From Amycolatopsis sp. NBC_00345 (GTDB lineage: Bacteria; Actinomycetota; Actinomycetes; Mycobacteriales; Pseudonocardiaceae): a stretch of 64,000 nt of DNA. Positions 14,993 to 23,571 of the stretch are shown here, piece by piece. Location: NCBI RefSeq assembly GCF_036116635.1, contig NZ_CP107995.1, positions 7,130,001 through 7,194,000 of the forward strand, given 5' to 3'. Within the stretch, counting starts at the first letter, position 1, and each line of letters begins with the position of its first letter. Both the position numbers and the translations under genes were made by a program. The notes under the pieces were generated by a model that worked only from the letters and a program-made list of their open reading frames with translations, had not been told where the DNA came from and ran no database searches.

Positions 14993-17812
14993 TCAGTTCA
15001 GCAGCGTGCGGGGCGACGGGTCGTCGAGCAGCGCGGTGATGCGGTAGCGCTCCGCCCAGTGCCCGGTGGCCCAGGCGAACGCCCGCGCCAGCCCCTCCGA
15101 CGTGTCCGCCGCGTGCAGCCGCCCGTCCGTCCACCATGGAACGTCGTGGTCAGCGCCGTCCAGTGTGACGGTCAGCGGGTCGTGCAGCAGCGGGCCGCCG
15201 TCCGGCAGCACCAGGCCGAGCTGGTCGGCGACCAGCCGCAGCGCGGGCAGGTCGGCCCACGGGACGTACTCGCCGGCACTGGTGACCTCGGCGGTCAGGC
15301 TGCTGGCCAGCGGCAGGTCGAGCAGCTCGGCGAGGCGCTCGGGCTCCTCCGGCGCTGCGACGATCCGGGCGGCGTCCAGCGCCGCGGCGGGCCAGGGCAC
15401 GTCGAGGACCACGGCGTGCTCGGCCTCGGCCACTGAGCCGTCGGCGACGCGAACCCGGATGGGCGCACCCAGCTCCTCGACGTCCACATCGGACTCCACG
15501 AGTGCGCGATGCGCCCGGGCAGCCAGGCCCGGCGACAGCGTGCGGCCGTCGTCGCCCAGCCGGTCGAGCAGGTCGGCCGCGTCCTCCACAGTGGACAGAC
15601 CCAGTCCGGTTCGGACCCCCGCGGCGAGCAAAAGGTCTTCACTCAGGCCGAGATCGGGCACCACGTCGTACAGCCCGGCCAGCTCGGCAGCCTGGGCCAG
15701 CCGCCACGATCCCGGCGCTTCGCCGGCCAGCAGGGCGTAGCGGGCGAGCCACCAGCGGGCGTGCCCGTCGGGCGTGTGCAACGCCTGCCAGGTCTCGGGA
15801 CGGGCCGCCAGCAGCCGGAGCGCGGCGGGCCACGCGTCGTCGGCGACGAGGTCGAGGTCGCGGATCGCCGCGACGGTCAGCGGCGGCCGTTCCAGCGAGT
15901 CCCACCAGGACTCCTCGTCGGGCAGGCCGTGGTCGGGCTCGTGCGGCTCCTCGTCGCGGACCACGGCGAACGAGTCCAGCACGCCGGTGGTGACCAGCGT
16001 GGCCTGCGGCCAGTCCTCGGCGAACTCGTCGTCGAGGACGGACATCGCACCGTCGGGTTCGAACACCTCCGGGTCGAAAACGTCCAGCAGCGGCGATTCG
16101 GGGAGCACCAGTTCGTCGGCGCGCCGCCAGCCGTCCTCCGCGGGCAGCGCGAGCGAGCCGGCCCACTCCGGCGCCTGGTCGCCGCACTCGGCGATCAGCC
16201 GGAGCACCGCACCGGCGAGGTTCATTCCGTCCAAACCGGACCGGACGTCCTCGACGCTGCGCTCCACGGCGTACCGCACCTGGTCGGCTTCGAGCAGCTG
16301 ATGGGCGTCGGCGTGCTTGGCGCCCAGGCGTTCCAGCAACGCGTGCGCGGCAGTGGGGTGCACCAGGCGAAGACCGGGTACGTCCACATCGGACAGCAAC
16401 GCGAGCAGCTCGTTTGAGCCGTCCACGAGCAGCGCGCCGCGGGCGCCGGGCAGCGTGCGGCCGTCGGAGAGCGGGACGGGCAGGCCGTCGAGCTGCGCCG
16501 GCGAGACGTCGTGCGTGTCGACCGCGACGGCGAGCGCCGCGTAAAGCCGGTGCCACCACTCGGGTTCACGGCTGATCCCGGTCAGCAGCTCCAGCACGTC
16601 CTCGACGGTGAGCGGCTGGGCGGAGACCGGCTTGAGCACACGGGCCGCGCCCGGCGGGGCGGGCACCAGGCCGGGCACGAGGTCCGCCAGCAGCGGCGGC
16701 AGCCCGGGCACGTCCACGTCGAGGACCCGCGCCTGCCGTCCGCTGATCTCCGCGCCGTCCTGAGTGGACAGCCAGGGTTCCTGTGCCAGCACGGCAAAGA
16801 CCAGGTCACGCAACTGCGCGTCCACTGTAGAGCGAGGGAACCCAGCCGCGGGAACGAGCGCGAAGCGGTGCTCCGCCGGGATCGCACGGACGAGGCCGAC
16901 GTAGTCCTTCGCGGCCGCTTCCAGCGCCGCGGTGAGAGCCGCGCCGGGCAGCACGCGTCGCCGCGACGGCTCGACGGGCACCGGCGCGATGATGCGCGCG
17001 GGCAGCGAAAGCTCGTCGTCGGTGGGGGTCGGGGCGTGGAGGACGTCCTCCTCCAGCGGCAGCGGCACGCCGTCGGAGTCGACCGGGACGGCCCAGCCCT
17101 CGTGCGTCAGCCAGCGACGGTCCCCGCCCGGGCCGCGGATCTCGACGAGCTGGTCACCGCTGCGTGTCCAGACCTGGCCGTCGACGTCGGCCTCGGCGAG
17201 CCACGGCAACGCCAGCAGCAGGTCCGGGATCTCGGCGGCGAGACCGTCGAGCAGGGCTTTGCTCGATTCGGGTTCGCGCAGCGGCAGCCGGACCTCGCTG
17301 TCGTACCCGGCGGGCGGCTGCTCGTCGGTCGGCCAGAGCAGGCGCAGCACCGGGACTTCGCCGTCCCGCTGCGCTTCCTGGCGGGTGCGCCCGGCGGAGA
17401 ACGCGACCCCGCCGGTGGTGGAAACGACGCGCGGCTCGTCCGTCACGGTCAGCACCGCGGCGAACCCGACGCCGAACCGTCCGACCGTGTCCTGCTGCTC
17501 CTTGGCCGACGCCCGCAACGAAGCCAGCGACTCGACGCCCCGCGTGTCCAGCGGCGCGCCGGTGTTCGCCACCCGCAGCTCACCGTCCACAACGGACACT
17601 CGAACGCGCCCGGGCGTCTTCGCCGCGAACGCCGCGTCGGCCGCGTTCTGCGCCAGCTCGACGAACAGCCGATCCCGATACGCGCCGACCCGCAGGTCCC
17701 GCTCGGCGTTGGTGTCCTCGGTGAACCGTGTCGGGGAGTCCTGCCACGCGCGCAGCATCGCCGCGCGCAGCCGCTCGGTCCCGAACGGATCCCGGTCAGC
17801 CGCGCTCGTCAC
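14993..17812 (-). CDS. Sacsin N-terminal-like ATP-binding protein
   Basis: 939 residues from a GTG (VTSAADRDPFGTERL). The frame stays open far upstream, but that part is the antisense of the DUF3027 tail. The N-terminal Hsp90/sacsin-like GHKL ATPase domain (about 30-190) shows the N-box FVELAQNAADAA, LRVANTGAPLD and the lid glycines GRFGVGFAAVL. The remaining about 700 residues are Leu/Asp-rich and helical with no recognised domain. Related proteins are annotated as sacsin-type ATPases of unknown role, perhaps chaperones. The start lies 17 bases inside the DUF3027 gene, so the two are translationally coupled. Confidence 0.82.
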   Translation of the reverse strand: MTSAADRDPFGTERLRAAMLRAWQDSPTRFTEDTNAERDLRVGAYRDRLFVELAQNAADAAFAAKTPGRVRVSVVDGELRVANTGAPLDTRGVESLASLRASAKEQQDTVGRFGVGFAAVLTVTDEPRVVSTTGGVAFSAGRTRQEAQRDGEVPVLRLLWPTDEQPPAGYDSEVRLPLREPESSKALLDGLAAEIPDLLLALPWLAEADVDGQVWTRSGDQLVEIRGPGGDRRWLTHEGWAVPVDSDGVPLPLEEDVLHAPTPTDDELSLPARIIAPVPVEPSRRRVLPGAALTAALEAAAKDYVGLVRAIPAEHRFALVPAAGFPRSTVDAQLRDLVFAVLAQEPWLSTQDGAEISGRQARVLDVDVPGLPPLLADLVPGLVPAPPGAARVLKPVSAQPLTVEDVLELLTGISREPEWWHRLYAALAVAVDTHDVSPAQLDGLPVPLSDGRTLPGARGALLVDGSNELLALLSDVDVPGLRLVHPTAAHALLERLGAKHADAHQLLEADQVRYAVERSVEDVRSGLDGMNLAGAVLRLIAECGDQAPEWAGSLALPAEDGWRRADELVLPESPLLDVFDPEVFEPDGAMSVLDDEFAEDWPQATLVTTGVLDSFAVVRDEEPHEPDHGLPDEESWWDSLERPPLTVAAIRDLDLVADDAWPAALRLLAARPETWQALHTPDGHARWWLARYALLAGEAPGSWRLAQAAELAGLYDVVPDLGLSEDLLLAAGVRTGLGLSTVEDAADLLDRLGDDGRTLSPGLAARAHRALVESDVDVEELGAPIRVRVADGSVAEAEHAVVLDVPWPAAALDAARIVAAPEEPERLAELLDLPLASSLTAEVTSAGEYVPWADLPALRLVADQLGLVLPDGGPLLHDPLTVTLDGADHDVPWWTDGRLHAADTSEGLARAFAWATGHWAERYRITALLDDPSPRTLLN

Positions 17813-18983
17813 CGGCGTTTTCGGAACTCTCGACGCTGCTGTCCGCGGCGTTGCCGGTCTCGGTGCTCTCGGCGGCAACCTCGGTGCTTTCGACAACGGC
17901 CTCGGCGATCGGCTCCGCGGCAACGTCCGACGCGGCCTCTTCCGAAGCAGCGTCCTCGGAGACAACGGGCTCCAGGGCAACGGGCTCCGCGACAGCAGCA
18001 TCCTCCGCGACAACAGGCTCCGCCGCAGCAGGCTCTGCCTCTGCGACAACAGGCGCTGCCTCCGCGACAGCCTTCTCCTCGACGACCTCCTCCACGGCAA
18101 CAGCCGCGGCGGCTTCCGGCTCGACCGTCTCGGCGGTGACCGTCTCCGTCGCCACCGCTTCCTCGGCCTCAGCGACCGTCTCGGCCGGCGCCTCCGCCGT
18201 GTCCGAAGCAGCCGAAGCAGCAACCGGGGCCGAAGCGAAGTCCAGCAGCGAGTCGTCGTACACGAGTTCCGCGACCGGGATCGAGGAGGTGATCTCGACC
18301 TCCACCTCGGAGTGCGCGCCGCAGCCGTACTCGACGTCGACGATGTGGCCGTCGGCCGGGGAGATGTCGTTGGTGCAGGCGCCGAACGAGCCGCGCAGGG
18401 AGCCCGCGAGCGGCACGAAGAAACCGCACGCGCCGCAGGTTCCGGGAGCGCTGCGGGCCATGTCCGAGCGCGGGCCGAACTCGCCGTCGTGCCAGCGGGT
18501 CGCGGCGTCCTGCCGGCCGAAGCGCGACAGCACGTGGACGCGGCCGAGGCCGGCCTCGTGCGCGACCTCCTCGACGGCCGGGTCGTCGGACTGCAGGTAC
18601 GCCGGCACCAGGCGCGCGTCGTCCTTGTCGACCGGGAAGATGTCGCCGACGCCGAGGTCGCCCGCGCGGACCCGCCGCTCCCACGGCACCCACGTCGGCG
18701 CGACCAGCGCGTCCGGGCCGGGGACGAGCGCGAGCTCGCTGACCGTGACCGGTTCGTCGGGGCCGGCCAGCGCGACCGTCACCGACCAGTGCCAGCCGAG
18801 GTAGCCGGGCACCGACGCCTCGAACAGGTGACTCGCCGAGACGGCGTCCTCCCGTTCGACGCCGGCGTGCTCGCCGACCTGGTCAGCCGGGGCGTCCGCC
18901 AGCACGGCGGCGCGCGCCACGTCGGCGGCGTCGGCGAGTTTGCGGTGGATCGAGCCGTCGTCCAGGGTCAACAGCAGCGTCAT
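17796..18983 (-). CDS. DUF3027 protein with long acidic Ala/Glu/Val tail
   Basis: 395 residues. The conserved domain (about 1-250) contains HWSVTVALAGP, VPWERRVRAGDLGVGDIFP and DDPAVEEVAHEAGLGR, and a Cys set (CGACGFF, FGACTND, YGCGAHS) that looks like a zinc site. After YDDSLLDFASA comes about 140 residues of low-complexity Ala, Glu and Val with almost no charged basic residues. I recall Rv0877 as the mycobacterial counterpart. The sacsin-like ATPase gene overlaps its 3' end by 17 bases, implying that the products act together. The function is unknown. Confidence 0.82.
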   Translation of the reverse strand: MTLLLTLDDGSIHRKLADAADVARAAVLADAPADQVGEHAGVEREDAVSASHLFEASVPGYLGWHWSVTVALAGPDEPVTVSELALVPGPDALVAPTWVPWERRVRAGDLGVGDIFPVDKDDARLVPAYLQSDDPAVEEVAHEAGLGRVHVLSRFGRQDAATRWHDGEFGPRSDMARSAPGTCGACGFFVPLAGSLRGSFGACTNDISPADGHIVDVEYGCGAHSEVEVEITSSIPVAELVYDDSLLDFASAPVAASAASDTAEAPAETVAEAEEAVATETVTAETVEPEAAAAVAVEEVVEEKAVAEAAPVVAEAEPAAAEPVVAEDAAVAEPVALEPVVSEDAASEEAASDVAAEPIAEAVVESTEVAAESTETGNAADSSVESSENAGDERG

Positions 18984-19033
18984 GCCCCCAATTGTGCCGC
19001 ACGCATCCGCGCCGCCCGTGCCAGGCTGTTCTA

Positions 19034-19807
19034 GTGCGAAACCCGATCATCTGGCCGGTGCTGGCCGTCGCCCTCGTCGGCGGCTGCGCGGGCACCCAGG
19101 CGGAGCCGGCCGCGCCGGAACAACTGACCGTCCAGGTGGTGCAGACGCTGCCCCACGACACGTCCGCGTTCACCGAAGGGCTCGAGTTCTCCGGCACCAC
19201 GCTGTACGAGAGCCGCGGCCTCGACGGGCAGTCGGCGCTCACCGCGGGCCCGGCCGGGCAGGCGCCGTCCACCCGCGTGGCGCTGCCGTCGCCGCTGTTC
19301 GGCGAGGGCGTCACCGTGCTCGGGCCGAAGCTGTGGCAGCTGACCTGGCAGGACGGCTTCGCCATCGAGCGCGACTCGAAGACCCTCGCCGAGCTGCGCC
19401 GGGTGCCGTTCGAGGGCGAGGGCTGGGGCCTGTGCCACCAGCCCGACGGGCGGCTGGTGATGAGCAACGGGTCGTCGTCGCTCACTTTCCGTGATCCGCA
19501 GACGTTTGCGGTCACCGGTAGTGTCGACGTCGGGGTGGACCAGCTCAACGAACTCGAGTGCGTCGGTGACACGGTGTACGCGAACGTGTGGAAAACCGGC
19601 ACCATCCTCCGCATCGACGCGAAGACCGGCCACGTCACCGGCAGCATCGACGCCGGCGGCCTGCGCACCCCGGTCACCCCCGGAGAGGACGTGCTCAACG
19701 GCATCGCCGCGATCCCCGGCACCGACGAATTCCTGGTCACGGGGAAGCTGTGGCCGACGATGTTCCGGGTGAGGTTCGTCCCCGAATCAGCACGAAAAGG
19801 CACGTGA
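19034..19807 (+). CDS. Glutaminyl-peptide cyclotransferase, lipoprotein
   Basis: 257 residues from GTG. A short signal ends in VGGC, so the protein should be lipid-anchored outside the membrane. The rest is the five-bladed propeller of the plant/bacterial-type glutamine cyclotransferase: TLPHDTSAFTEGLEF, LYESRGLDGQSAL, FGEGVTVLGPKLWQLTW, FEGEGWGLCH, LNELECVGDTVYANVWKT and the closing LNGIAAIPGTDEFLVTGKLWPTMFRVRF. The enzyme makes N-terminal pyroglutamate on exported proteins. It is unrelated in fold to the zinc enzymes of animals. Confidence 0.92.
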   Translation: MRNPIIWPVLAVALVGGCAGTQAEPAAPEQLTVQVVQTLPHDTSAFTEGLEFSGTTLYESRGLDGQSALTAGPAGQAPSTRVALPSPLFGEGVTVLGPKLWQLTWQDGFAIERDSKTLAELRRVPFEGEGWGLCHQPDGRLVMSNGSSSLTFRDPQTFAVTGSVDVGVDQLNELECVGDTVYANVWKTGTILRIDAKTGHVTGSIDAGGLRTPVTPGEDVLNGIAAIPGTDEFLVTGKLWPTMFRVRFVPESARKGT

Positions 19808-19845
19808 TCGGGCGGAACGTCGCCCGGATGAGGCAGGATTGACAG

Positions 19846-22017
19846 GTGGCACTCTTCGGTTCCCGCTCCGAACCCGACGGCACGCGCTCCGGCCGGCCGG
19901 GCAAGGGACGCGGCCGGGGGTCCAAGCGCCGGTGGACGCCGGAGCCCGGCGCCGCGCAGGCCCGCTCCTGGCGGGAGTCCCCGCCGCCGGACCAGCCGGC
20001 CCCGAAGATGCAGGCCACGAGGGTCGAGTACCCGGTCGAGCCGCCGCGCGTGCGGCCCGAGCCCGTCCCGCGCACCGAGCACCTCCCGCCGGACGCCCCC
20101 CGCCCCCGGCCCTCCGCCGGGGACGCGCCGCGAGCGCGACCGGAGCCCATCCCCGCGGACCCGCCCCGGGCCCGTCCCCAGCACATCCCAGCCGACGCGC
20201 CCCGGCCGGCGCCCTTCGCCGCCGACAGCCCCCACGCGCGCACCGAGCACGTCTCGCCGGACGCTCCGCGCGTACAGCCTTCCGCAGGTGATGGCCCGCG
20301 AGCGCGACCGGAGCCCTTCCCGCCGAGCCCGCCGCGCGGCAGCCGGTTCTACGACGACGCGGCGCACCACCCCGCCGACGCCGGCTCCGTCCCCGGTGGC
20401 CGCCGTCCGCCGCCACCCCAGCGGGGAGCGCGGCCGTTCCCGCCGCAGGACCACCGCACCGAGCCCGTGCGTCCGCGCGGCTACTACGCCGACCGCCCCG
20501 GCAGCGGCGAGTACGAGCACTACGACACCGGCGGTTACGCGGGAGAGCCCCGCGTCGACCCGGACGCCGACCGCGAAGAAGACCTGCGCACCACGGCTGT
20601 CCCCGGCGCGGGCTCGATCCCGAAGCTGCCGAAGAAGCTGACCGTCACGCGGGTCGCCGCGCTGCGCAGCCGTCAGCTGAGCGGGCAGGCCATCGGCATG
20701 TTTCAGCGCGCCACCAAGGCCGACGGCGCGGACAAGTCCGGCCTGACGTCGCTGATGTACGCGGTGATGCTGAACTACGCCAGCGACGCGGCGATGGCCA
20801 TCGCGCTGGCGAACACGCTCTTCTTCGCCGCCACCAGCGGCGAGAGCAAGGGCAAGGTGGCGCTCTACCTGCTGATCACCATCGCGCCGTTCGCGCTCGT
20901 GGCACCCGTGATCGGGCCGGCGCTGGACAAGATCCAGCACGGCCGCCGGCTCGCCATGTGCGTGGCGTCGATCGGCCAGGGCCTGATGGCCGTGGTGATG
21001 GCGCTGCACTTCGACGACTGGCTGCTCTACCCCGCCGCGCTCGGCATGATGGTGCTGTCCAAGTCGTTCACCGTGCTCAAGGCCGCGATCACGCCGCGGG
21101 TGGTGCCGCCGGAGATCACGCTGTCGAAGACGAACGCCCGGATCACCGTGTTCGGCCTGGTCGCCGCCGGTGTGTTCGGCGCGCTGGCCAGCGGTTTCAA
21201 CGGCGTCTGGGGCGCTTCGGGCGCGCTGTGGTTCACCGCGCTGATCTGCGTGGCCGCGGCCGTGCAGTCGATGCGGATCCCGTCGTGGGTCGAGGTGACC
21301 GAGGGCGAGGTGCCCACGTCGCTGTCCGCGCGGCCGGAGCCGAAGGCGCGCAAGCAACGCCAGCCGATGGGCCGGCACATCGTGGTCGCCTTGTGGGCCA
21401 ACGGTTCCGTGCGCGTGCTGACCGGCTTCCTGATGATGTTCGCCGCGTTCGCGGTCAAGGAGCAGACCGAGGGCACCGGGCACAGCCCGTTCATGCAGCT
21501 GCTGCTGCTCGGCATCATCGGCGCCGCCGCCGGAGCCGGTGGCTTCATCGGCAACGCGCTGGGCTCGCGCCTGCACTTCGGCTCACCGGACCAGGTGGTC
21601 GTGCTCTGCGTGGCGGCCTGTGTCGTCACCACGCTCCTGGCGACGCTGCTGCCCGGGCTCGCGACGGCGGCCGTCGTCGGCCTGATCGGCTCGACGGCGA
21701 GCGCGCTGGCGAAGATCAGCCTCGACGCCGTGATCCAGGAGGACCTGCCGGAGCAGTCACGCGCGTCGGCGTTCGGCCGGTCGGAGACCGTGCTGCAGCT
21801 GGCGTGGTGCTTCGGCGGCGCGGTCGGGCTGCTGCTGCCCCCGACGTACTGGATCGGCTTCCTGGTGGTCACCGTGCTGCTGGCGATCGGGCTGGCGCAG
21901 ACGTACCTGGTGCGCCGCGGCGGCTCCCTGATCCCGGGTCTCGGCGGCGACCGGCCGCTGCGCCCCGAGCCGACGGGCAGCTTCCCCGCGCAGGGTGTGC
22001 CGGGGACGCGCCGGTAG
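19846..22017 (+). CDS. MFS-fold membrane protein with about 250-residue Pro/Arg-rich N-terminus
   Basis: 723 residues from GTG. Residues 1-250 are disordered and contain imperfect repeats of about 16-20 residues of the type DAPRPRPSAGDAPRARPEP. A 12-helix MFS domain follows (about 290-700), with LLITIAPFALVAPVIGPALDK, PRVVPPEITLSKTNAR and QEDLPEQSRASAFGRSETVLQLAWCFGG. No transport substrate is evident. It corresponds to Rv0876c in my recollection of the M. tuberculosis order and is followed 10 bases later by a DUF2771 lipoprotein, as Rv0876c is by Rv0875c. The long tail may tether cytoplasmic partners. Confidence 0.83.
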   Translation: MALFGSRSEPDGTRSGRPGKGRGRGSKRRWTPEPGAAQARSWRESPPPDQPAPKMQATRVEYPVEPPRVRPEPVPRTEHLPPDAPRPRPSAGDAPRARPEPIPADPPRARPQHIPADAPRPAPFAADSPHARTEHVSPDAPRVQPSAGDGPRARPEPFPPSPPRGSRFYDDAAHHPADAGSVPGGRRPPPPQRGARPFPPQDHRTEPVRPRGYYADRPGSGEYEHYDTGGYAGEPRVDPDADREEDLRTTAVPGAGSIPKLPKKLTVTRVAALRSRQLSGQAIGMFQRATKADGADKSGLTSLMYAVMLNYASDAAMAIALANTLFFAATSGESKGKVALYLLITIAPFALVAPVIGPALDKIQHGRRLAMCVASIGQGLMAVVMALHFDDWLLYPAALGMMVLSKSFTVLKAAITPRVVPPEITLSKTNARITVFGLVAAGVFGALASGFNGVWGASGALWFTALICVAAAVQSMRIPSWVEVTEGEVPTSLSARPEPKARKQRQPMGRHIVVALWANGSVRVLTGFLMMFAAFAVKEQTEGTGHSPFMQLLLLGIIGAAAGAGGFIGNALGSRLHFGSPDQVVVLCVAACVVTTLLATLLPGLATAAVVGLIGSTASALAKISLDAVIQEDLPEQSRASAFGRSETVLQLAWCFGGAVGLLLPPTYWIGFLVVTVLLAIGLAQTYLVRRGGSLIPGLGGDRPLRPEPTGSFPAQGVPGTRR

Positions 22018-22027
22018 CCTTCGGATC

Positions 22028-22504
22028 ATGCGACGTTCCCGTGTGGTGGCCGTGCTCGCGGCCGGTGGTCTCGCCGTGGCCGGCTGCTCCGCGCCCGGAC
22101 CGGCCGAGGTGACCTTCTACGCCGACGGGCACACGATCCGCGTCGGCCCGATCGGCAACTGCGACATCACCACCGGCGTCTGCGCGGCCGACCCGGGCGC
22201 GGCGGGCACGCTGAAGGTGCGGCCGGGCCGTTCGGTCCAGATCTCGGTGCCCAAGGAGGTCGCCGAAACGCCGTGGAAGATCACCGCGCAGTACGTCAAC
22301 GGCAAGGGCGAGCCCCAGCCGTTGAAGGAGGACATCATCACCTCCCGCGACCGCTACGCGTACACGGTGACGCCCCCGGCCAAGGACGACCAGATCGTGG
22401 TGGTCGAGATCGCGCAGGCCACGGTCATCAGCCGCACCGGCGACCCGAACGACGCGGAGCCGATCACGACCGCGCTCTGGTCACTGCAGGTGCGCCCCTC
22501 CTGA
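22028..22504 (+). CDS. DUF2771 lipoprotein
   Basis: 158 residues from the ATG at 22028. The signal RRSRVVAVLAAGGLAVAGC has a clear lipobox. The mature part contains a conserved Cys pair (GNCDITTGVCAAD) and a beta-rich body ending ITTALWSLQVRPS. It lies directly behind the MFS gene and is probably co-transcribed with it. Mycobacterial Rv0875c is the counterpart I recall. The function is unknown; an accessory lipoprotein for the membrane protein is a reasonable guess. Confidence 0.82.
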   Translation: MRRSRVVAVLAAGGLAVAGCSAPGPAEVTFYADGHTIRVGPIGNCDITTGVCAADPGAAGTLKVRPGRSVQISVPKEVAETPWKITAQYVNGKGEPQPLKEDIITSRDRYAYTVTPPAKDDQIVVVEIAQATVISRTGDPNDAEPITTALWSLQVRPS

Positions 22505-22516
22505 GCACGCGCAGGA

Positions 22517-22562
22517 CTCGTGAGTGTTCATGACGGTTAGAACCGTCATAAACACTCACGAG
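22517..22562. repeat. 46-nt palindrome, bidirectional terminator (family B, copy 2)
   Basis: The sequence is nearly the same as 14943-14988, with one arm mismatch (C for T) and centre AG instead of CT, meaning it is inserted in the opposite orientation. It also sits between convergent genes (stops at 22504 and 22568). Confidence 0.9.
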
Positions 22563-22567
22563 GCTGA

Positions 22568-22954
22568 TCAGGGATCGATGTCCCGGGCGACCGCCCGCAT
22601 GATCTCGCCGATCTGCTTGGTGTGCTTGCGATCCGGGTAGCGGTTGCGCCGCAGGTCCGGCTGCACCTTCAACTCGAGCAGCTTGATCATGTCCTCGATG
22701 AGCCCGTGCAGCTCCTCCGCGGGACGGCGGCGCGCCTCCGCGACGGAAGGCGGCGGGTCCAGCAGCCGGACGGAGAGCGCCTGCGGCCCACGACGGCCGT
22801 CGGCGACGCCGAACTCCAGCCGCTGCCCGGCTTTCAGCCCCTCGACGCCCTGCGGCAGCGCGGCCTTGCGGATGTAGACGTCGGCTCCGCCGTCCTGCGT
22901 GACGAACCCGAACCCCTTCTCCGCGTCGTACCACTTGACCTTGCCGGTCGGCAC
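22568..22954 (-). CDS. Cold-shock-domain protein with C-terminal extension
   Basis: 128 residues using the GTG of VPTGKVKWYD as start, by family convention; GTG codons at 22963 and 22987 are alternatives. The cold-shock domain (about 1-66) has RNP1 KGFGFV and the RNP2-like DVYIRKAAL. An unusual helical extension of about 60 residues follows (HGLIEDMIKLLELKVQPDLRRNRYPDRKHTKQIGEIMRAV). It binds single-stranded nucleic acid. Mycobacterial CspB (Rv0871) has the same extended form as far as I recall. Confidence 0.9.
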   Translation of the reverse strand: MPTGKVKWYDAEKGFGFVTQDGGADVYIRKAALPQGVEGLKAGQRLEFGVADGRRGPQALSVRLLDPPPSVAEARRRPAEELHGLIEDMIKLLELKVQPDLRRNRYPDRKHTKQIGEIMRAVARDIDP

Positions 22955-23112
22955 TTCCCTCACCAGTCCTTCTGCTGTCCTGCTCACGACGAACGCGCCC
23001 CGGGCGTACCCAGGGCGCGCGTCCGCCTAGCGTATCTCGCCACATGCTCTGGGGAGAAGCGGATACGGCGGATACGCTCAGCCCCATGGACAGCGCAACG
23101 AAGGAGACCCCC

Positions 23113-23328
23113 GTGGCCTCTACCGGCAAACCGATCCTGATGCGGATCGGCATCGGCCTCTTCGCCATCGGCATGCTCGCGGTGCTGGCGGTGTTCGTGA
23201 TGTTCGCCGCCGGCCTGGAGAACCTGCCGGTGTGGCTGAGCGCGGTCGCCGGGGTGGTCACCCCGCTCGGCCTGCTGCTCGGCTTGATCGCCCTGGTCCG
23301 CGAAGCCCGCGCCGGCAAACACAGCTAG
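23113..23328 (+). CDS. Small two-helix membrane protein
   Basis: 71 residues from a GTG placed six bases after AAGGAG; an in-frame ATG at 23086 lacks a ribosome site. Two hydrophobic helices (IGIGLFAIGMLAVLAVFVMF and VVTPLGLLLGLIALV) are joined by ENLPVWLSA, with a basic tail. No family is recognised with certainty. It is divergent from the cold-shock gene and convergent with the HAD gene. Confidence 0.65.
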   Translation: MASTGKPILMRIGIGLFAIGMLAVLAVFVMFAAGLENLPVWLSAVAGVVTPLGLLLGLIALVREARAGKHS

Positions 23329-23416
23329 GCCTCGAAGCCCGGCACCGATCCGGCACGGCGCGGGCCGGGAGACCTCATGCCGAGCGGCACACCGGGCCGC
23401 GTGACACCTGCGCCAG

Positions 23417-23484
23417 GCGGCCCAGTGTGTCGGGCGGCCCCGTGTGTCGGGCGGCCCCGGTGCCTTGGCGGCCCCGTACGCCGG
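23417..23484. repeat. Tandem 17-bp GC-rich repeat, about four copies
   Basis: The unit GCGGCCCCGTGTGTCGG occurs at 23417, 23434, 23451 (18 bases, diverged) and 23469. It lies in the 243-base gap between convergent genes, where no coding sequence is visible. Confidence 0.75.
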
Positions 23485-23571
23485 GCAGCCAGGCGCGACG
23501 GTCCGCGCCCGTCGCCCGAGCCAGTCGACCCGCGCCCGCCGGTCGGCCCCGCACCCCTCCGGCAGCCCCGG

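Noticed and set aside
15059..16559. Long open frames on the plus strand inside the sacsin-like gene
   Set aside because: They are antisense shadows of a high-GC gene: Arg/Gly/Gln-rich translations without motifs, while the minus strand has a clear GHKL domain.
17809..18223. N-terminal extension of the sacsin-like frame rich in Ser, Arg and Leu
   Set aside because: It is an out-of-frame reading of the DUF3027 tail on the same strand; the GTG at 17812 is a better start.
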